From G051132615 sp051132615 (GTDB taxonomy: Bacteria > Pseudomonadota > Gammaproteobacteria > Burkholderiales > Neisseriaceae), in assembly GCF_051132615.1 (NCBI RefSeq), contig NZ_CP152375.1, positions 1,922,001 through 1,986,000 on the forward strand: a stretch of 64,000 nt of DNA, given 5' to 3'. Of this stretch, positions 16,215-30,700 are shown in pieces; the first letter of the stretch is position 1, and every line of letters starts with the position of its first letter. The position numbers were made by a program, and so were the translations under genes. Under the pieces are notes generated by a model. That model made no database searches. It was not told the origin of the DNA and saw only the letters and a list, made by a program, of their open reading frames with translations.

Positions 16215-18245
16215 ATGGCTGATATTTATACAAATATGGTGCAGCAAAGAGGAGCGGCATATCGCGATAGCCAAATTAAGTCATATAGTCATTATCGTGA
16301 GCCTATTGATCATAGCGCTGGACGATTAGCAGGTAATTCTCGTATTTGGGGTGATGCAAGCCCAGAAGTTCAGTCAAGAGTCATTGATACTTTAATTTCG
16401 GCATGTGATGCAAAGGGGCTGAATAACCGTGAAACAGCTTATGTCCTTGCAATTGCAAGAATTGAATCAGGTTTTAATCCAGATGCAGCAGCAGGTACAA
16501 CCTCTGCTTTTGGTTTGGGGCAGTTCATTAATGACACAGGTAAAAGTTATGGGATAAACAGCAGTAATCGTTATGATGTTGCAAAGCAGGCTGAAGCTTT
16601 AGTTGCACATTATATTGATAATAGAGATTTGGCAAAACGAAGAGGGCAGTCAGAAGAATATATTTATGGATATCATCATGATGGTCCTTCACTTAAATAC
16701 GGCGGTGTGGATTTAGCAAAAAATAAAGTATTGCCTTATCTTAAAGAATATGAAGGTTTTGTTAGCGAACGCAGACAAAATGTGGAAATAGCTAGAGACA
16801 ATCAAAATATTAATCAGCAAGCGGTACAGCCAGAATTGTCCTTGCAAATGGGGTCACGAGGAAAAGAAGTCGAGCATGTTCAAGAACAACTAAGAGCATT
16901 GGGGTTTCAAGACTCCAAAGGCAGAGATCTATCTACAGATAATATTTTTGGCTCGAATACTAAGTTTGCATTAGAAAATTTCCAGCGCCAAAATGGTCTA
17001 ACTGTTAATGGTGTCGTTGGAAGAGAAACAGCTGAAAAATTAGAACAAGCATATCAGCAGCAATTAAGTTATCAAAAAACTCAAGGTGCCCACTTAACAG
17101 AAAGTAAGGTAGACGGGCATGAACGTATTTTAAGATCAGGTATTGCAGGATTTGATTTAGGTACAGGAAGTAAACCCAGTGTCGCTTCAGTCAAAAATCC
17201 AAATGCACAATACGAATATAGTCAGAATGGTCGAGATAAAGGTAATTCAGATCGAGATAACTTTAAAGAAGTTGATTGTTCTTCTTTGGTTTATTATGCC
17301 TTGAAAAATGCGGGTTATCGGGTTGATCAACAGTATCCTAATTTAACAAATAATTCTAAAAATCCTAATTTAAATGGCGCTAATTTTACAACTAAAGCAT
17401 TATTCAATGGAGAAAACCTAACTGGTTATGCAAAACAGAATTTTGATTCAGTTAAACGGAACGAAGCACAAATAGGTGATCTTGTTTTATTTAAGCACGG
17501 TAATACACAACATGTGGGTATTGTTACGGAGGTTAATAATGGCAAGCCAGTTGCATTTTATGGCGCTCAAACAAGTACAGGACCTGCTGTTGCACCTATT
17601 AACAATGCTTATTGGAAACCAGAAAATATTGTAGGCATTATTCGCCCTAAAGACAGCTTTTATGATCCTTCTCGTGATTTAACAAAAAGCGTACCAGAAG
17701 GTTTCGATAAACGCTATGAGCAAATTAAAACACGTGAAATTAGCCCAAGTAATAATCCAGGAAAACCTTCTTATCCTTTGCTAGATAATAGTAAATCTTG
17801 GGGACATATTAAAACACAAGAAGCATCTGAAAAAGCCAAAGATCAGAATCACATACCATTAGAACCTAAAGTTCAAGCAATTAAAGAACGGCTTGATGTC
17901 TCACTAAAACCAGATTTAACGAAAGCAGGGGTTTCTGCTAAACATAGTGATGCAATGGTGGCCACAACAACATGTGAATGCGTTAAAAATAAAATTGATG
18001 CAAAAAATATTATCCATGTTGGTATTAATTATGATCAAAATAAGCTTTTTGTGACAACACATAATAAATCTGTATTTATAAGTGTTGATGCAGTTCATGC
18101 AAGTAAGCAAAATCCTAATGAACAACTGGATATGGCCAATAAAATAAGTGTGACAATTCAAATTAATGCTCAGCAGTCGGAAAAAAATATGCAAAATAAT
18201 TTGGCCCAGGAGCAGCAAAATAATATGGTCAAAATCAGTATGTAA
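16215..18245 (+). CDS. Putative antibacterial T4SS effector A: lysozyme-like + PG_binding_1 + NlpC/P60 + XVIPCD-like C-terminus
   Basis: The protein has 676 residues and no signal peptide. Residues 50-180 resemble an SLT/lysozyme-like fold (AIARIESGFNPDAAAG, catalytic Glu84 predicted, then SAFGLGQF). Residues 208-278 are a PG_binding_1 domain (GSRGKEVEHVQEQLRALGF; GIVGRET-type end). Residues 325-480 are an NlpC/P60 peptidase with nucleophile Cys355 (EVDCSSLVYYAL) and His433 (TQHVGIVTEV). Residues 550-676 resemble the XVIPCD secretion signal, with IIHVGIN and KLFVTT near the IDHV and F-VQG motif positions and a glutamine-rich tail. A double-acting wall hydrolase without an export signal, beside exported partners, points to an X-T4SS toxin. 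A T6SS cargo or a phage-type enzyme is the alternative. Confidence 0.72.
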   Translation: MADIYTNMVQQRGAAYRDSQIKSYSHYREPIDHSAGRLAGNSRIWGDASPEVQSRVIDTLISACDAKGLNNRETAYVLAIARIESGFNPDAAAGTTSAFGLGQFINDTGKSYGINSSNRYDVAKQAEALVAHYIDNRDLAKRRGQSEEYIYGYHHDGPSLKYGGVDLAKNKVLPYLKEYEGFVSERRQNVEIARDNQNINQQAVQPELSLQMGSRGKEVEHVQEQLRALGFQDSKGRDLSTDNIFGSNTKFALENFQRQNGLTVNGVVGRETAEKLEQAYQQQLSYQKTQGAHLTESKVDGHERILRSGIAGFDLGTGSKPSVASVKNPNAQYEYSQNGRDKGNSDRDNFKEVDCSSLVYYALKNAGYRVDQQYPNLTNNSKNPNLNGANFTTKALFNGENLTGYAKQNFDSVKRNEAQIGDLVLFKHGNTQHVGIVTEVNNGKPVAFYGAQTSTGPAVAPINNAYWKPENIVGIIRPKDSFYDPSRDLTKSVPEGFDKRYEQIKTREISPSNNPGKPSYPLLDNSKSWGHIKTQEASEKAKDQNHIPLEPKVQAIKERLDVSLKPDLTKAGVSAKHSDAMVATTTCECVKNKIDAKNIIHVGINYDQNKLFVTTHNKSVFISVDAVHASKQNPNEQLDMANKISVTIQINAQQSEKNMQNNLAQEQQNNMVKISM

Positions 18246-18257
18246 CCAAATTAAAGC

Positions 18258-18292
18258 AAAAGCATCTGGAATAATGGTTCAGATGCTTTTTT
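18258..18292. terminator. Bidirectional intrinsic terminator after cassette A
   Basis: AAAAGCATCTG (18258-18268) pairs perfectly with CAGATGCTTTT (18280-18290) around an 11-base loop, with T-rich flanks on both strands. It ends both effector A and the convergent ferritin-like gene. Confidence 0.85.
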
Positions 18293-18299
18293 AGTGTGT

Positions 18300-19121
18300 T
18301 CAATTAAGTAAAGCTTTTTTAACAAGATTGGCAACAGGCATTTCAATCCATCTTTGTAACCGTTTAGGTAACGCTAATGGTGTTAATAACATCCGTACAG
18401 CAGTATCAATAGGTAAATGTTGTTGAACAATTTTGGTTGATAAGGTGCATATACGTTTAAAATGTTCAGACTCTAAACTTTCATCGGGATAGCGCATTAA
18501 AAAGACATGTTTTAGTGCTGTTGTGCTGTCTTCATCCCGTATTTCTTTTAAACGTTTGTAAATTGCTTTGGTTGTTTTGTAACGTCCAATAGGCTGTTTA
18601 ATGTTGTACTCTCGGAAGTATTGCAAAAAGTATTTGTAATGGCGTACTTCATCTATACGAATATGGTTGGCTAACTCAATTAAAACAGGCTCTTTTGTGT
18701 AGCTTGCAATAGCACGGTATAAACTGGATGTACCCGTCTCAACCACACAACGAGCCACCATTTCTAAACCACGATCTGTTTCTAAAGCCTCAATCGCACA
18801 AGTAGGCCCATATTCAGCCATAAAGTGTTCAAATGCCTTTGGCCAATCGAAATCAGGCCAAACAGAAGTAACATATTTGGCTAAAGCTTTACCGTGTTGC
18901 AACTCTTCTTCTTCCCAGTGAGCATTTAGCCAATTACAAATTTCTGGATGAGCCTTATAATGCTCACTTAAGTTACTGGTATATAAGTCAGAGCCACTTT
19001 CAACAAAGGATGATGCAGCTAAAAGAAACATCAATGTTTCATCTTGTTCGATCAACTTGAGATTAATTTGATCATAATGAATATCATCAAGTGTCCAAGG
19101 TAAAGTGCTATCCTTTGTCAT
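18300..19121 (-). CDS. Ferritin-like diiron protein
   Basis: The 273-residue protein shows the six-ligand pattern of a four-helix-bundle diiron site: Glu41 (FVESGSD), Glu73-x-x-His76 (EEELQHG), Glu128 (VVETGTSS) and Glu158-x-x-His161 (RIDEVRHYKYF). This is the ferritin-like oxygenase/desaturase pattern rather than that of ferritin itself. There is no signal peptide or membrane helix. It probably activates oxygen to oxidise or desaturate a bound substrate, which is unknown. It lies 92 bp downstream of the DegT-type gene on the same strand and may work with it. Confidence 0.75.
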   Translation of the reverse strand: MTKDSTLPWTLDDIHYDQINLKLIEQDETLMFLLAASSFVESGSDLYTSNLSEHYKAHPEICNWLNAHWEEEELQHGKALAKYVTSVWPDFDWPKAFEHFMAEYGPTCAIEALETDRGLEMVARCVVETGTSSLYRAIASYTKEPVLIELANHIRIDEVRHYKYFLQYFREYNIKQPIGRYKTTKAIYKRLKEIRDEDSTTALKHVFLMRYPDESLESEHFKRICTLSTKIVQQHLPIDTAVRMLLTPLALPKRLQRWIEMPVANLVKKALLN

Positions 19122-19213
19122 TTAAGTGTTCTCCTTAAAATAGTAATTATTAGTTAAATATAGCAACTTATATAAATAAGAAAAAATTACCTTATTATAA
19201 CAAAACAAACAAA

Positions 19214-20410
19214 CTATATTAAAGTAGGTAAGTTAATACATTCTTGTGCTGCGCGTGTACCGTTGGGGCAATGTTCCAAGAATAAAGGGGTAGGGTGTGC
19301 GGCAGATGTAAACCAAACGCCCGCATGTACATTTAACTGTTCTAAAGCCCAATCAGTGTTTTGTTTCATTTTTATGGGAACACACACAGGATAGCGTAAA
19401 AAAACAGCTGTTGAGTTGGGGAGGACAACAGGTTTTTTATACCCTTGTTTTTCAGCCCAACAATCCCATTGTTTTGCTATTGCTCTGCGCTTTGTGTTGA
19501 AGCGTTCCATTTTTTGAAATTGATTTATTGATAAAGCGGCAACAGGAGCAGACATTTTTTCTAGATAATGGGTACAAAAAGTGTCCGTAAATTCTTCTGG
19601 AAACATTTGAGGTAGAACTTCATTAAAATGTTTTTGTGCCCATGGGCCTGTAAAAAATCGTTGAGGATGTTTGTAAATATAATAGTTTTGGATTAACGTG
19701 TTTAATAATTTTTTTATTTTCTCAGGAGAAGAGAAAGGCGCCTGTTCATATTGTTTTGCCAATCTTTGAGCCAGAACATCGTTTTGGCAGGCAACCATGC
19801 CACCATGTATTGTATTGATGATTTTAGAGCGTTCACTGCTAAAAACAGCTATATCTCCTAATGTACCTAGTTTACGATCTTTATAGGTTGCTCCTAATGC
19901 ATGAGCACAATCTTCTATAATATATAGATTCTTTTCCTGAGCAAATTGAATTAAAGCTTCAATATCTCTGGAAACCAAACCAAAAGTATATTGCAACATA
20001 ATAGCTTTACAGTTTGGTGTATAAACTTGTTTTACCGATTCAATATCCAAACCATAGGTATCGGTTTCAATATCTGCATATAAAGGATTGATTTGTTGAT
20101 ATTGAAAGGCATTGACTACACTTTGACAGGTAAAGGCAGGTAAAATGACCTCAGATTCAGCACAAAGCCCTAATGCCATCACCGCATGATATAAAGCAGC
20201 TCTTCCTCCAGCAAAAGCAAATGTATGTTCAATACCAAGCCAATGAGCAAATAGTTGTTCCCACTCAGATATGGTTGCAGGATTAAACCAATCCTCCTGT
20301 GGTTGAGCTAACCAATGTTTTGCCAGTTGAACATCATCTTTTTCTAAAGTCGCAGACAACACAGGAGCAGGAGGATGAATCATTGCTTTGAGTTTTTGTA
20401 GGATAGGCAT
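19214..20410 (-). CDS. DegT/DnrJ/EryC1/StrS-type PLP-dependent aminotransferase
   Basis: The 398-residue protein matches fold-type I aminotransferases acting on nucleotide-sugars or related carbonyls. GGRAALYHAVMALGL binds the PLP phosphate, IIEDCAHALGATYKDRKLGTLG contains Asp167, and the Schiff-base lysine is probably Lys196 in SSERSKIINTIHGG. The usual HxxK/G context is changed (SERSK), and no other sugar-nucleotide genes are nearby, so the substrate may not be a sugar. The start MPILQKL follows a GGAAAAA ribosome binding site. It is the first gene of a two-gene minus-strand unit with the ferritin-like protein. Confidence 0.85.
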   Translation of the reverse strand: MPILQKLKAMIHPPAPVLSATLEKDDVQLAKHWLAQPQEDWFNPATISEWEQLFAHWLGIEHTFAFAGGRAALYHAVMALGLCAESEVILPAFTCQSVVNAFQYQQINPLYADIETDTYGLDIESVKQVYTPNCKAIMLQYTFGLVSRDIEALIQFAQEKNLYIIEDCAHALGATYKDRKLGTLGDIAVFSSERSKIINTIHGGMVACQNDVLAQRLAKQYEQAPFSSPEKIKKLLNTLIQNYYIYKHPQRFFTGPWAQKHFNEVLPQMFPEEFTDTFCTHYLEKMSAPVAALSINQFQKMERFNTKRRAIAKQWDCWAEKQGYKKPVVLPNSTAVFLRYPVCVPIKMKQNTDWALEQLNVHAGVWFTSAAHPTPLFLEHCPNGTRAAQECINLPTLI

Positions 20411-20580
20411 AGAGTTTTTCCAGAATACTTATTATATAAATCGTAAAGTTTGAAGCATAAAAAATGTTAGCACAACATAGGTTAATCAACATTAAACTTT
20501 GATTAAAATAAACCATAAAATAAAATCCTATGTTAAACATGTGGTTATTGTAATTTTTCAAAAACAGGGGGTGTATAGTG
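20411..20580. other. Intergenic region upstream of the rrn operon
   Basis: AT-rich sequence between the divergent DegT gene and the rrn promoter. An A/T tract at about 20549-20565 just above the -35 could act as an UP element. No gene is seen. Confidence 0.5.
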
Positions 20581-20609
20581 TTGACAGGTTGTAGTTGTGT
20601 CTGTATAGT
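20581..20609 (+). promoter_or_regulatory. rrn operon promoter
   Basis: A consensus TTGACA (20581-20586) and TATAGT (20604-20609) are separated by exactly 17 bp. This is about 170 bp upstream of 16S and followed by a boxA, as expected for an rrn P1-type promoter. Confidence 0.8.
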
Positions 20610-20634
20610 TCGCTTTCTTCGCTGCTGATGCAGC

Positions 20635-20646
20635 TGCTCTTTAAAA
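20635..20646 (+). promoter_or_regulatory. boxA antitermination element of the rrn leader
   Basis: TGCTCTTTAAAA differs from the enterobacterial boxA (TGCTCTTTAACA) at one position and lies in the transcribed leader, where NusB/NusE would bind. Confidence 0.75.
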
Positions 20647-20652
20647 GATTAG

Positions 20653-20684
20653 ACAACCGAAAAGTGTGAGTGCTGTAATGCCTC
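20653..20684 (+). promoter_or_regulatory. 5' arm of the 16S rRNA processing stem
   Basis: This 32-base segment is nearly the reverse complement of 22326-22357 downstream of 16S. The pairing would form the long stem cut by RNase III. Confidence 0.75.
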
Positions 20685-20776
20685 ACACTGCGAAATTAAA
20701 TTTGTATACAAGGACATTAGTCCTGTTGAAGAATTTGAGAAAAAGCAGACCAGAAATTTAGTAATAGCAAGAGATT

Positions 20777-22319
<1,543 letters not shown>

Positions 22320-22325
22320 GAGAAA

Positions 22326-22357
22326 GAGGTGTTGCAGTGCTCACACTTGTCGGTTGT
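22326..22357 (+). promoter_or_regulatory. 3' arm of the 16S rRNA processing stem
   Basis: This segment pairs with 20653-20684 with few mismatches, bracketing the mature 16S sequence. Confidence 0.75.
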
Positions 22358-22385
22358 TTAATATAGTAAAGATGCGCAAGACCTT

Positions 22386-22462
<77 letters not shown>

Positions 22463-22479
22463 ACTGAACGATCTTAAAT

Positions 22480-22555
22480 GGGGGTATAGCTCAGTTGGTA
22501 GAGCACCTGCTTTGCAAGCAGGGGGTCATCGGTTCGAACCCGTTTACCTCCACCA
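22480..22555 (+). tRNA. alaT: tRNA-Ala (TGC)
   Basis: 76 bases: acceptor GGGGGTA/TACCTCC, anticodon stem CCTGC/GCAGG around TTTGCAA, T-loop TTCGAAC and encoded CCA. It is the second spacer tRNA of the rrn operon. Confidence 0.97.
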
Positions 22556-22637
22556 CATAATCGAAAATCAAAGGATTTTTAAGAGTAAGGGAATAACTTA
22601 CTTGAGAGAGTATTTTGATTTGCGATTAAAAGCGCAC

Positions 22638-22649
22638 TGATCTTTAACA
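22638..22649 (+). promoter_or_regulatory. boxA in the 16S-23S spacer
   Basis: TGATCTTTAACA closely resembles the boxA consensus and lies about 205 bp upstream of 23S, where a second antitermination element is usual. The rest of the spacer (22556-22854) holds no gene. Confidence 0.65.
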
Positions 22650-22845
22650 AATTAGTAAAGCCGAAATCAACAAAGCGATACAGCTTTTTTGGAGTTGATT
22701 TGAGGATTCATTCTCGAATTGACTGACTGAATAAATGTATCAAATTGGGTGATGATTGTATCGAAATACACGAAGCACGAAGACAAAAGGCGTGTGGAGT
22801 GACACAACAACGAGAATCTGTTTAAGTAAGATGTTTAGGCATTTG

Positions 22846-22854
22846 AAATGATAG

Positions 22855-22861
<7 letters not shown>
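22846..22861 (+). promoter_or_regulatory. 5' arm of the 23S rRNA terminal stem
   Basis: AAATGATAGAGTCAAG is the exact reverse complement of 25738-25753 and extends further with mismatches. It brackets the 23S ends for RNase III processing. Confidence 0.8.
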
Positions 22862-25745
<2,884 letters not shown>

Positions 25746-25868
25746 TATCATTTGAAGTGCTTAGGCGCGACGGATGGTTGTTGTTGAGGTATAATTATTA
25801 CCTGAAAGATTTCGAAGTATGGTGTTTGAATAGAACGCCATATGGCTTTACTGATTTGTACAAGTTTA

Positions 25869-25985
25869 TGTTTGGCGGCCACAGCGAGATGGTCCCACGC
25901 CTTCCCATCCCGAACAGGATCGTGAAACGTCTCAGCGCCGATGATAGTGTGGATACCCATGTGAAAGTAGGACACCGCCAAACTC
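25869..25985 (+). rRNA. rrf: 5S ribosomal RNA
   Basis: About 117 bases: the 5' TGTTTGGCGGCC pairs with the 3' ACCGCCAAAC, and the internal loops CCCATCCCGAACAGG and ATGTGAAAGTAGGAC are typical 5S motifs. It closes the rrn operon and is followed by a strong terminator. Confidence 0.96.
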
Positions 25986-25992
25986 CCCATTT

Positions 25993-26028
25993 AGAGCCCA
26001 GTTACACTGTAACTGGGCTCTTCTTCTT
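25993..26028 (+). terminator. rrn operon terminator
   Basis: AGAGCCCAGTTAC (25993-26005) and GTAACTGGGCTCT (26009-26021) are perfect complements around a 3-base loop, followed by TCTTCTTT. Confidence 0.9.
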
Positions 26029-26435
26029 TATATTTCTATAATCTGTATTCCGTCCTTCATTTGAGCTTCTAGCTCTTCTATTGCTTAAGAATGGAATCAT
26101 TAATACTCAATAATAAACGTTAAAGGTAAAGTAGACAGATTATTTTTTTATTGTCTTAACTTTGATTGGATATAATTACTGATACTTAATTTTTAAGTTT
26201 TATTATTTAATTTTGTTGTTTTTTAAATTTTTTTGTATGTTTTTGTTTATAATTTTTTTTAAAAGATTATCATTCAGTTTGCCCTTTGTTCATAGATTGG
26301 TTAGATTTGGTTAAGTTATGCAAAATTGGTTTTTTGCAAATATTTTATAAATTTTCACTGGTAGAATGCAGGTGTTTTCAGAGTAATAAAATATGTTTTT
26401 AATCTGTTTGTATTGATTATAGGAAGACTAAGAGC
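26029..26435. other. AT-rich intergenic region upstream of mdtA
   Basis: No gene is visible. Long T/A runs dominate. GCAAAA (26320-26325) and TTTTGC (26332-26337) make a small inverted repeat about 100 bp upstream of mdtA that could be an operator. The mdtA promoter must be here, but no clear -35/-10 pair stands out. Confidence 0.45.
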
Positions 26436-27674
26436 GTGAATCGTAAAATAAAAGTACTGATTTTTATCATCATTGTCTTAATTGGTGCAGCATTAGTATG
26501 GTGGGGTACGAAACCCTCTGCACAAAATCAAGCAGTTAAAGGCGGTCCTGGTACAATGAGGCAATTAGCCAGTAAACAAGGTCAACCTGTTGCTGTAGCC
26601 ACTGCGGTAAAAGGGACAATGCCTGTCTATCTCACAGGTCTAGGTACCGTTACCCCAAGTAATACGGTTACCGTAACCAGTAGGGTAGAAGGCCAATTAA
26701 TGAAACTACATTTTCAAGAAGGGCAGTTAGTGAAAGCTGGTCAACTTTTGGCAGAAATTGATGCTCGTCCTTTCCAAGCTGCTTTAACTCAAGCACAAGG
26801 GCAATTGGCCAAAGATCAAGCCGCTTTATCTAATGCAAGGGTTGACTTAGCACGTTATCAAACTTTAGTTGCTCAAGACTCTGCCTCTAAACAGCAGTTA
26901 GATACACAAAAATCATTGGTTAAACAATATGAAGCTTCAGTGAAAGCAGGACAAGGCTCAGTTTCAAGCGCTCGGTTACAAGTAGAATATAGCCGTATTA
27001 CTGCACCTATTTCAGGTAGGGTTGGTTTACGTAAGGTTGACCCTGGTAATTTGGTTAAAGCAAATGATACAACAGGCTTAGTGGTGATTACACAGATATC
27101 TCCTATTGATGTGATTTTTACTTTACCTCAAACCCAATTGGGATCTGTTTTGTCAAGATTGCAAGCAGGGGAACAACCAGTTGTGGATGTATGGGATCAG
27201 GGTATGAAAATGCAATTGGCAGCAGGGCATGTCAGTACAATTGACAATCAGATAGATATCAGTACAGGTACCGTAAAAATTAAGGGTGTTTTTGATAATG
27301 CGGATGGGTTGTTGTTTCCTAATCAATTTGTGAATGTTCGTATGCATGTTGAAGATGTACAAGATGCTGTATTGGTACCTAATAATGCGGTACAGCATGG
27401 CCGTGTTGGTGATTTTGTGTGGGTCATTAATGCAGAAAATAAAGTGAATGTACGTACGGTTACACGTGGTGCGAGCGACGGCAAACAAACAGTGTTATTA
27501 ACAGGTTTAAAAGCTGGAGAGATGGTTGTAACGGATGGTGTAGAGAGATTAAGGGAAGATGCTTTGGTGATACCAACTGATCCTGAGACAGCACAGCAAG
27601 AGGCACAAAAAGCAGCAGGAGAAAAAAAGGCTTCTCGCAATAGAAATAATGCTAATAAAAAGGCAGCACAGTAA
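26436..27674 (+). CDS. mdtA: RND efflux periplasmic adaptor subunit MdtA
   Basis: The 412-residue protein has an N-terminal membrane anchor (VLIFIIIVLIGAALVWWG) and the adaptor fold: LTGLGTVTPSNTVTVTSRVEGQL and HFQEGQLVKAGQLLAEID form the lipoyl half, a coiled-coil hairpin spans about residues 115-175, then SRITAPISGRVGLRKVDPGN and the beta-barrel part. It tracks E. coli MdtA along its length. The start is GTG with AGGA 11 bases upstream. It bridges the MdtB/MdtC pump and the outer-membrane channel encoded downstream. The lysine-rich tail is ordinary. Confidence 0.93.
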   Translation: MNRKIKVLIFIIIVLIGAALVWWGTKPSAQNQAVKGGPGTMRQLASKQGQPVAVATAVKGTMPVYLTGLGTVTPSNTVTVTSRVEGQLMKLHFQEGQLVKAGQLLAEIDARPFQAALTQAQGQLAKDQAALSNARVDLARYQTLVAQDSASKQQLDTQKSLVKQYEASVKAGQGSVSSARLQVEYSRITAPISGRVGLRKVDPGNLVKANDTTGLVVITQISPIDVIFTLPQTQLGSVLSRLQAGEQPVVDVWDQGMKMQLAAGHVSTIDNQIDISTGTVKIKGVFDNADGLLFPNQFVNVRMHVEDVQDAVLVPNNAVQHGRVGDFVWVINAENKVNVRTVTRGASDGKQTVLLTGLKAGEMVVTDGVERLREDALVIPTDPETAQQEAQKAAGEKKASRNRNNANKKAAQ

Positions 27675-27717
27675 ATGGATCAATTTGTTTTCAGGATAAT
27701 GAAGTTAGGGGATGCTT

Positions 27718-30700
27718 GTGAATTTATCTAAAATTTTTATTGATCGCCCAGTTGCCACTTCATTACTGATGATTGCTATTTTATTAGTTGGTATGGCAGC
27801 TTATCGCTTATTGCCCATTTCAGCCTTACCTGAAGTAGATTATCCTACCATACAAGTGACCACATTTTATCCAGGGGCAAGCCCAGATGTAACTGCTTCA
27901 ACAATTACTTCACCTTTAGAGCGACAATTTGGACAGATGTCTGGATTAACTCAGATGACCTCACAAAGTTCTGCTGGCGCATCTGTGGTTAATCTTAAGT
28001 TTGGGTTAGATGTATCTTTAGATGTGGCAGAACAAGAAGTCCAAGCTGCGATTAATGCGGCAAATAATCTATTACCTAGTGATTTACCTAATCCACCTGT
28101 TTACAATAAAGTCAATCCTGCTGATACTCCTATTCTTACTTTAGCTGTTACTTCAGACACTATGCCGTTAACGCGTGTACAAGATTTAGTGGATACACGA
28201 TTAGCTCAAAAATTGTCACAAGTTACTGGTGTGGGCTTAGTGAGTATTGCAGGTGGGCAACGTCCTGCGATTAGGGTTGCGGTGGATACACGTGCCATTG
28301 CTGCTAAAGGGTTATCAATAGAAGATGTACGTTCAACAATTGTGGGCGCCAATACCAATCAGGCAAAAGGCAGTTTTGATGGGCCACATATTGCTGCGAC
28401 TATTGATGCTAATAGCCAGATCAAATCGGTTGATGAATATCGTTCTATTATTTTAGCGTATAAAGATGGGGCGCCTATTCGGTTATCTGATATTGCCAGT
28501 ATTGAGGATGGACCAGAAAATCAATATCTTGCGGCTTGGGCCGATGATCAGCCAGGCATTATCTTGAATATTCAGCGCCAACCAGGTGCAAATGTTATTG
28601 ATGTGGTTGATCGAATTCAGAAAATTTTGCCTGAGTTACAGGCAAGTTTACCTGGTGCGGTAAAATTAACTGTGTTAACTGACCGTACAACAACAATACA
28701 AGCATCAGTCAAAGATGTTCAAACAGAATTATTTCTTGCTGTTGCTTTGGTCATTTTGATTATTTATGTTTTTTTAAGAAGTGCAAGAGCCACTTTTATT
28801 CCTGCTATTGTGGTTCCTTTATCATTAATAGGTACATTTGCTGTAATGTATCTATTGAATTTTTCCATTAATAATTTGACTTTAATGGCTTTAACCATTG
28901 CCACAGGTTTTGTAGTTGATGATGCGATTGTTGTGATTGAAAATATTATTCGTTATATTGAAAAAGGTGAGAAACCTTTTGCCGCGGCTTTACGTGGGGC
29001 AGGGGAAATTGGGTTTACCATTATTTCTTTAACAGTTTCTTTAATCGCAGTGTTGATTCCTCTGATTTTTATGGGGGATATCATTGGGCGATTATTTCGT
29101 GAGTTTGCCATTACCTTGGCTTTGACCATCTTAATTTCAGCATTTGTTTCGCTTTCTTTAACACCAATGATGTGTGCCCGTTTATTAAAATCTTCTCATG
29201 AAACCAAAGAAGGGCGTTTTGCTCAGATGTGTGAGAAAGGTTTTGATTGGCTGATTGCTTGGTATGATAAAGGTCTTGCTATTGTATTTAAACATCAAAT
29301 GGCCACTTTAATGATGGCAGCGGCTACTTTTGCACTGACTATTTTACTGTATGTTTTTATTCCTAAAGGTTTTTTTCCTGTTCAAGATACTGGGGTTATT
29401 CAAGGCATAACTGAGGCTCCTCAATCTGTTTCCTTTCAGGCAATGATGCGCTATCAACAGGAAATGGCAAAAATTATTTTGCAAGATAAGGATGTTGAGA
29501 GTGTGTCATCTTTTATTGGAGTAGATGGTACCAATACCACGTTAAATGGCGGGCGTTTTTTAATCAATTTAAAACCTATGTCTTCTGGTCGAGATAATGC
29601 CACTGAGATTGTGCAAAGATTAAAAAGTGCGTCTACAAAAATGGAGAATATGAATTTATATTTGTCTCCTGTTCAAGATATTACCATTGATACATCAACA
29701 AGTCGTTCTCAGTATCAATTTACATTACAGTCTCCAGATGCAGAAGAGCTCAATACATGGGTTCCTAAAATGGTTGCCTATTTATCTGAACAAAAACAAT
29801 TACAAGATGTGTCCAGTGATTTGCAAAATGAAGGTAGACAGATTTATTTGAATATTGATCGAACAACTGCCAGTCGCTATGGTATTTCGGTATCAGATAT
29901 TGATAATGTATTATACAGTGCTTTTGGCCAGCGTTTAATCTCAACCATTTTTACCCAATCTAACCAGTATCGAGTGGTTTTGGATGTCGATGCTGCTGGT
30001 GAAACAGGTACCAATGTTTTAAATGCTTTATATTTAAAGGGAACGGTTTCGGACACGAATGATGCTAATTTTGGCCAAACTGTTTCTGTTCCTTTATTGT
30101 CTTTGGTTGAGGTATCTGAACAAAATACACCATTGACCATTAATCATTTAGGTCAATTTCCAATGGCTACAATCTCTTTTAATTTGGCCAAAGGTGTCTC
30201 TTTAGGAGAGGCAGTTGGTGTGATTGAGCAGGCTAAGGCTCAGCTAGATTTACCTATTACCATTGAAACCGCTTTTCAAGGTTCTGCTGCGGCATTTCAA
30301 AACTCTTTAAGTTCCCAAGTATGGTTAATTATTGCGGCAATTGTGGTGATGTATATTGTTTTAGGAGTTTTATATGAAAGTTATATTCATCCAGTAACCA
30401 TTTTATCTACGCTTCCTTCTGCTGGTGTGGGGGCATTATTGGCATTATTGATCACTGGTAATGAACTTGATGTTATTGGTATTATAGGCATCATTTTGTT
30501 AATTGGTATTGTGAAAAAAAATGCTATTATGATGATCGATTTTGCTTTGGCCGCTGAGAGGGAAGAAGGTAAAACACCTCTTGAGGCGATTCATCAGGCA
30601 TGTTTATTGCGTTTTAGACCCATTTTAATGACAACTATGGCCGCTTTATTTAGCGCTATTCCTTTGGCACTTGGGTCGGGGATTGGTTCAGAGTTACGTA

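Noticed and set aside
16215..18245. Effector A as an ordinary housekeeping cell-wall hydrolase
   Set aside because: It has no signal peptide or lipobox, carries two different wall-cleaving domains plus a Q-rich tail, and is coupled to exported small proteins, which is unlike normal remodelling enzymes.
26009..26041. Plus-strand frame from 25739 running over 5S and its terminator
   Set aside because: It crosses the 23S end, 5S and a perfect terminator hairpin, so it is a chance frame.
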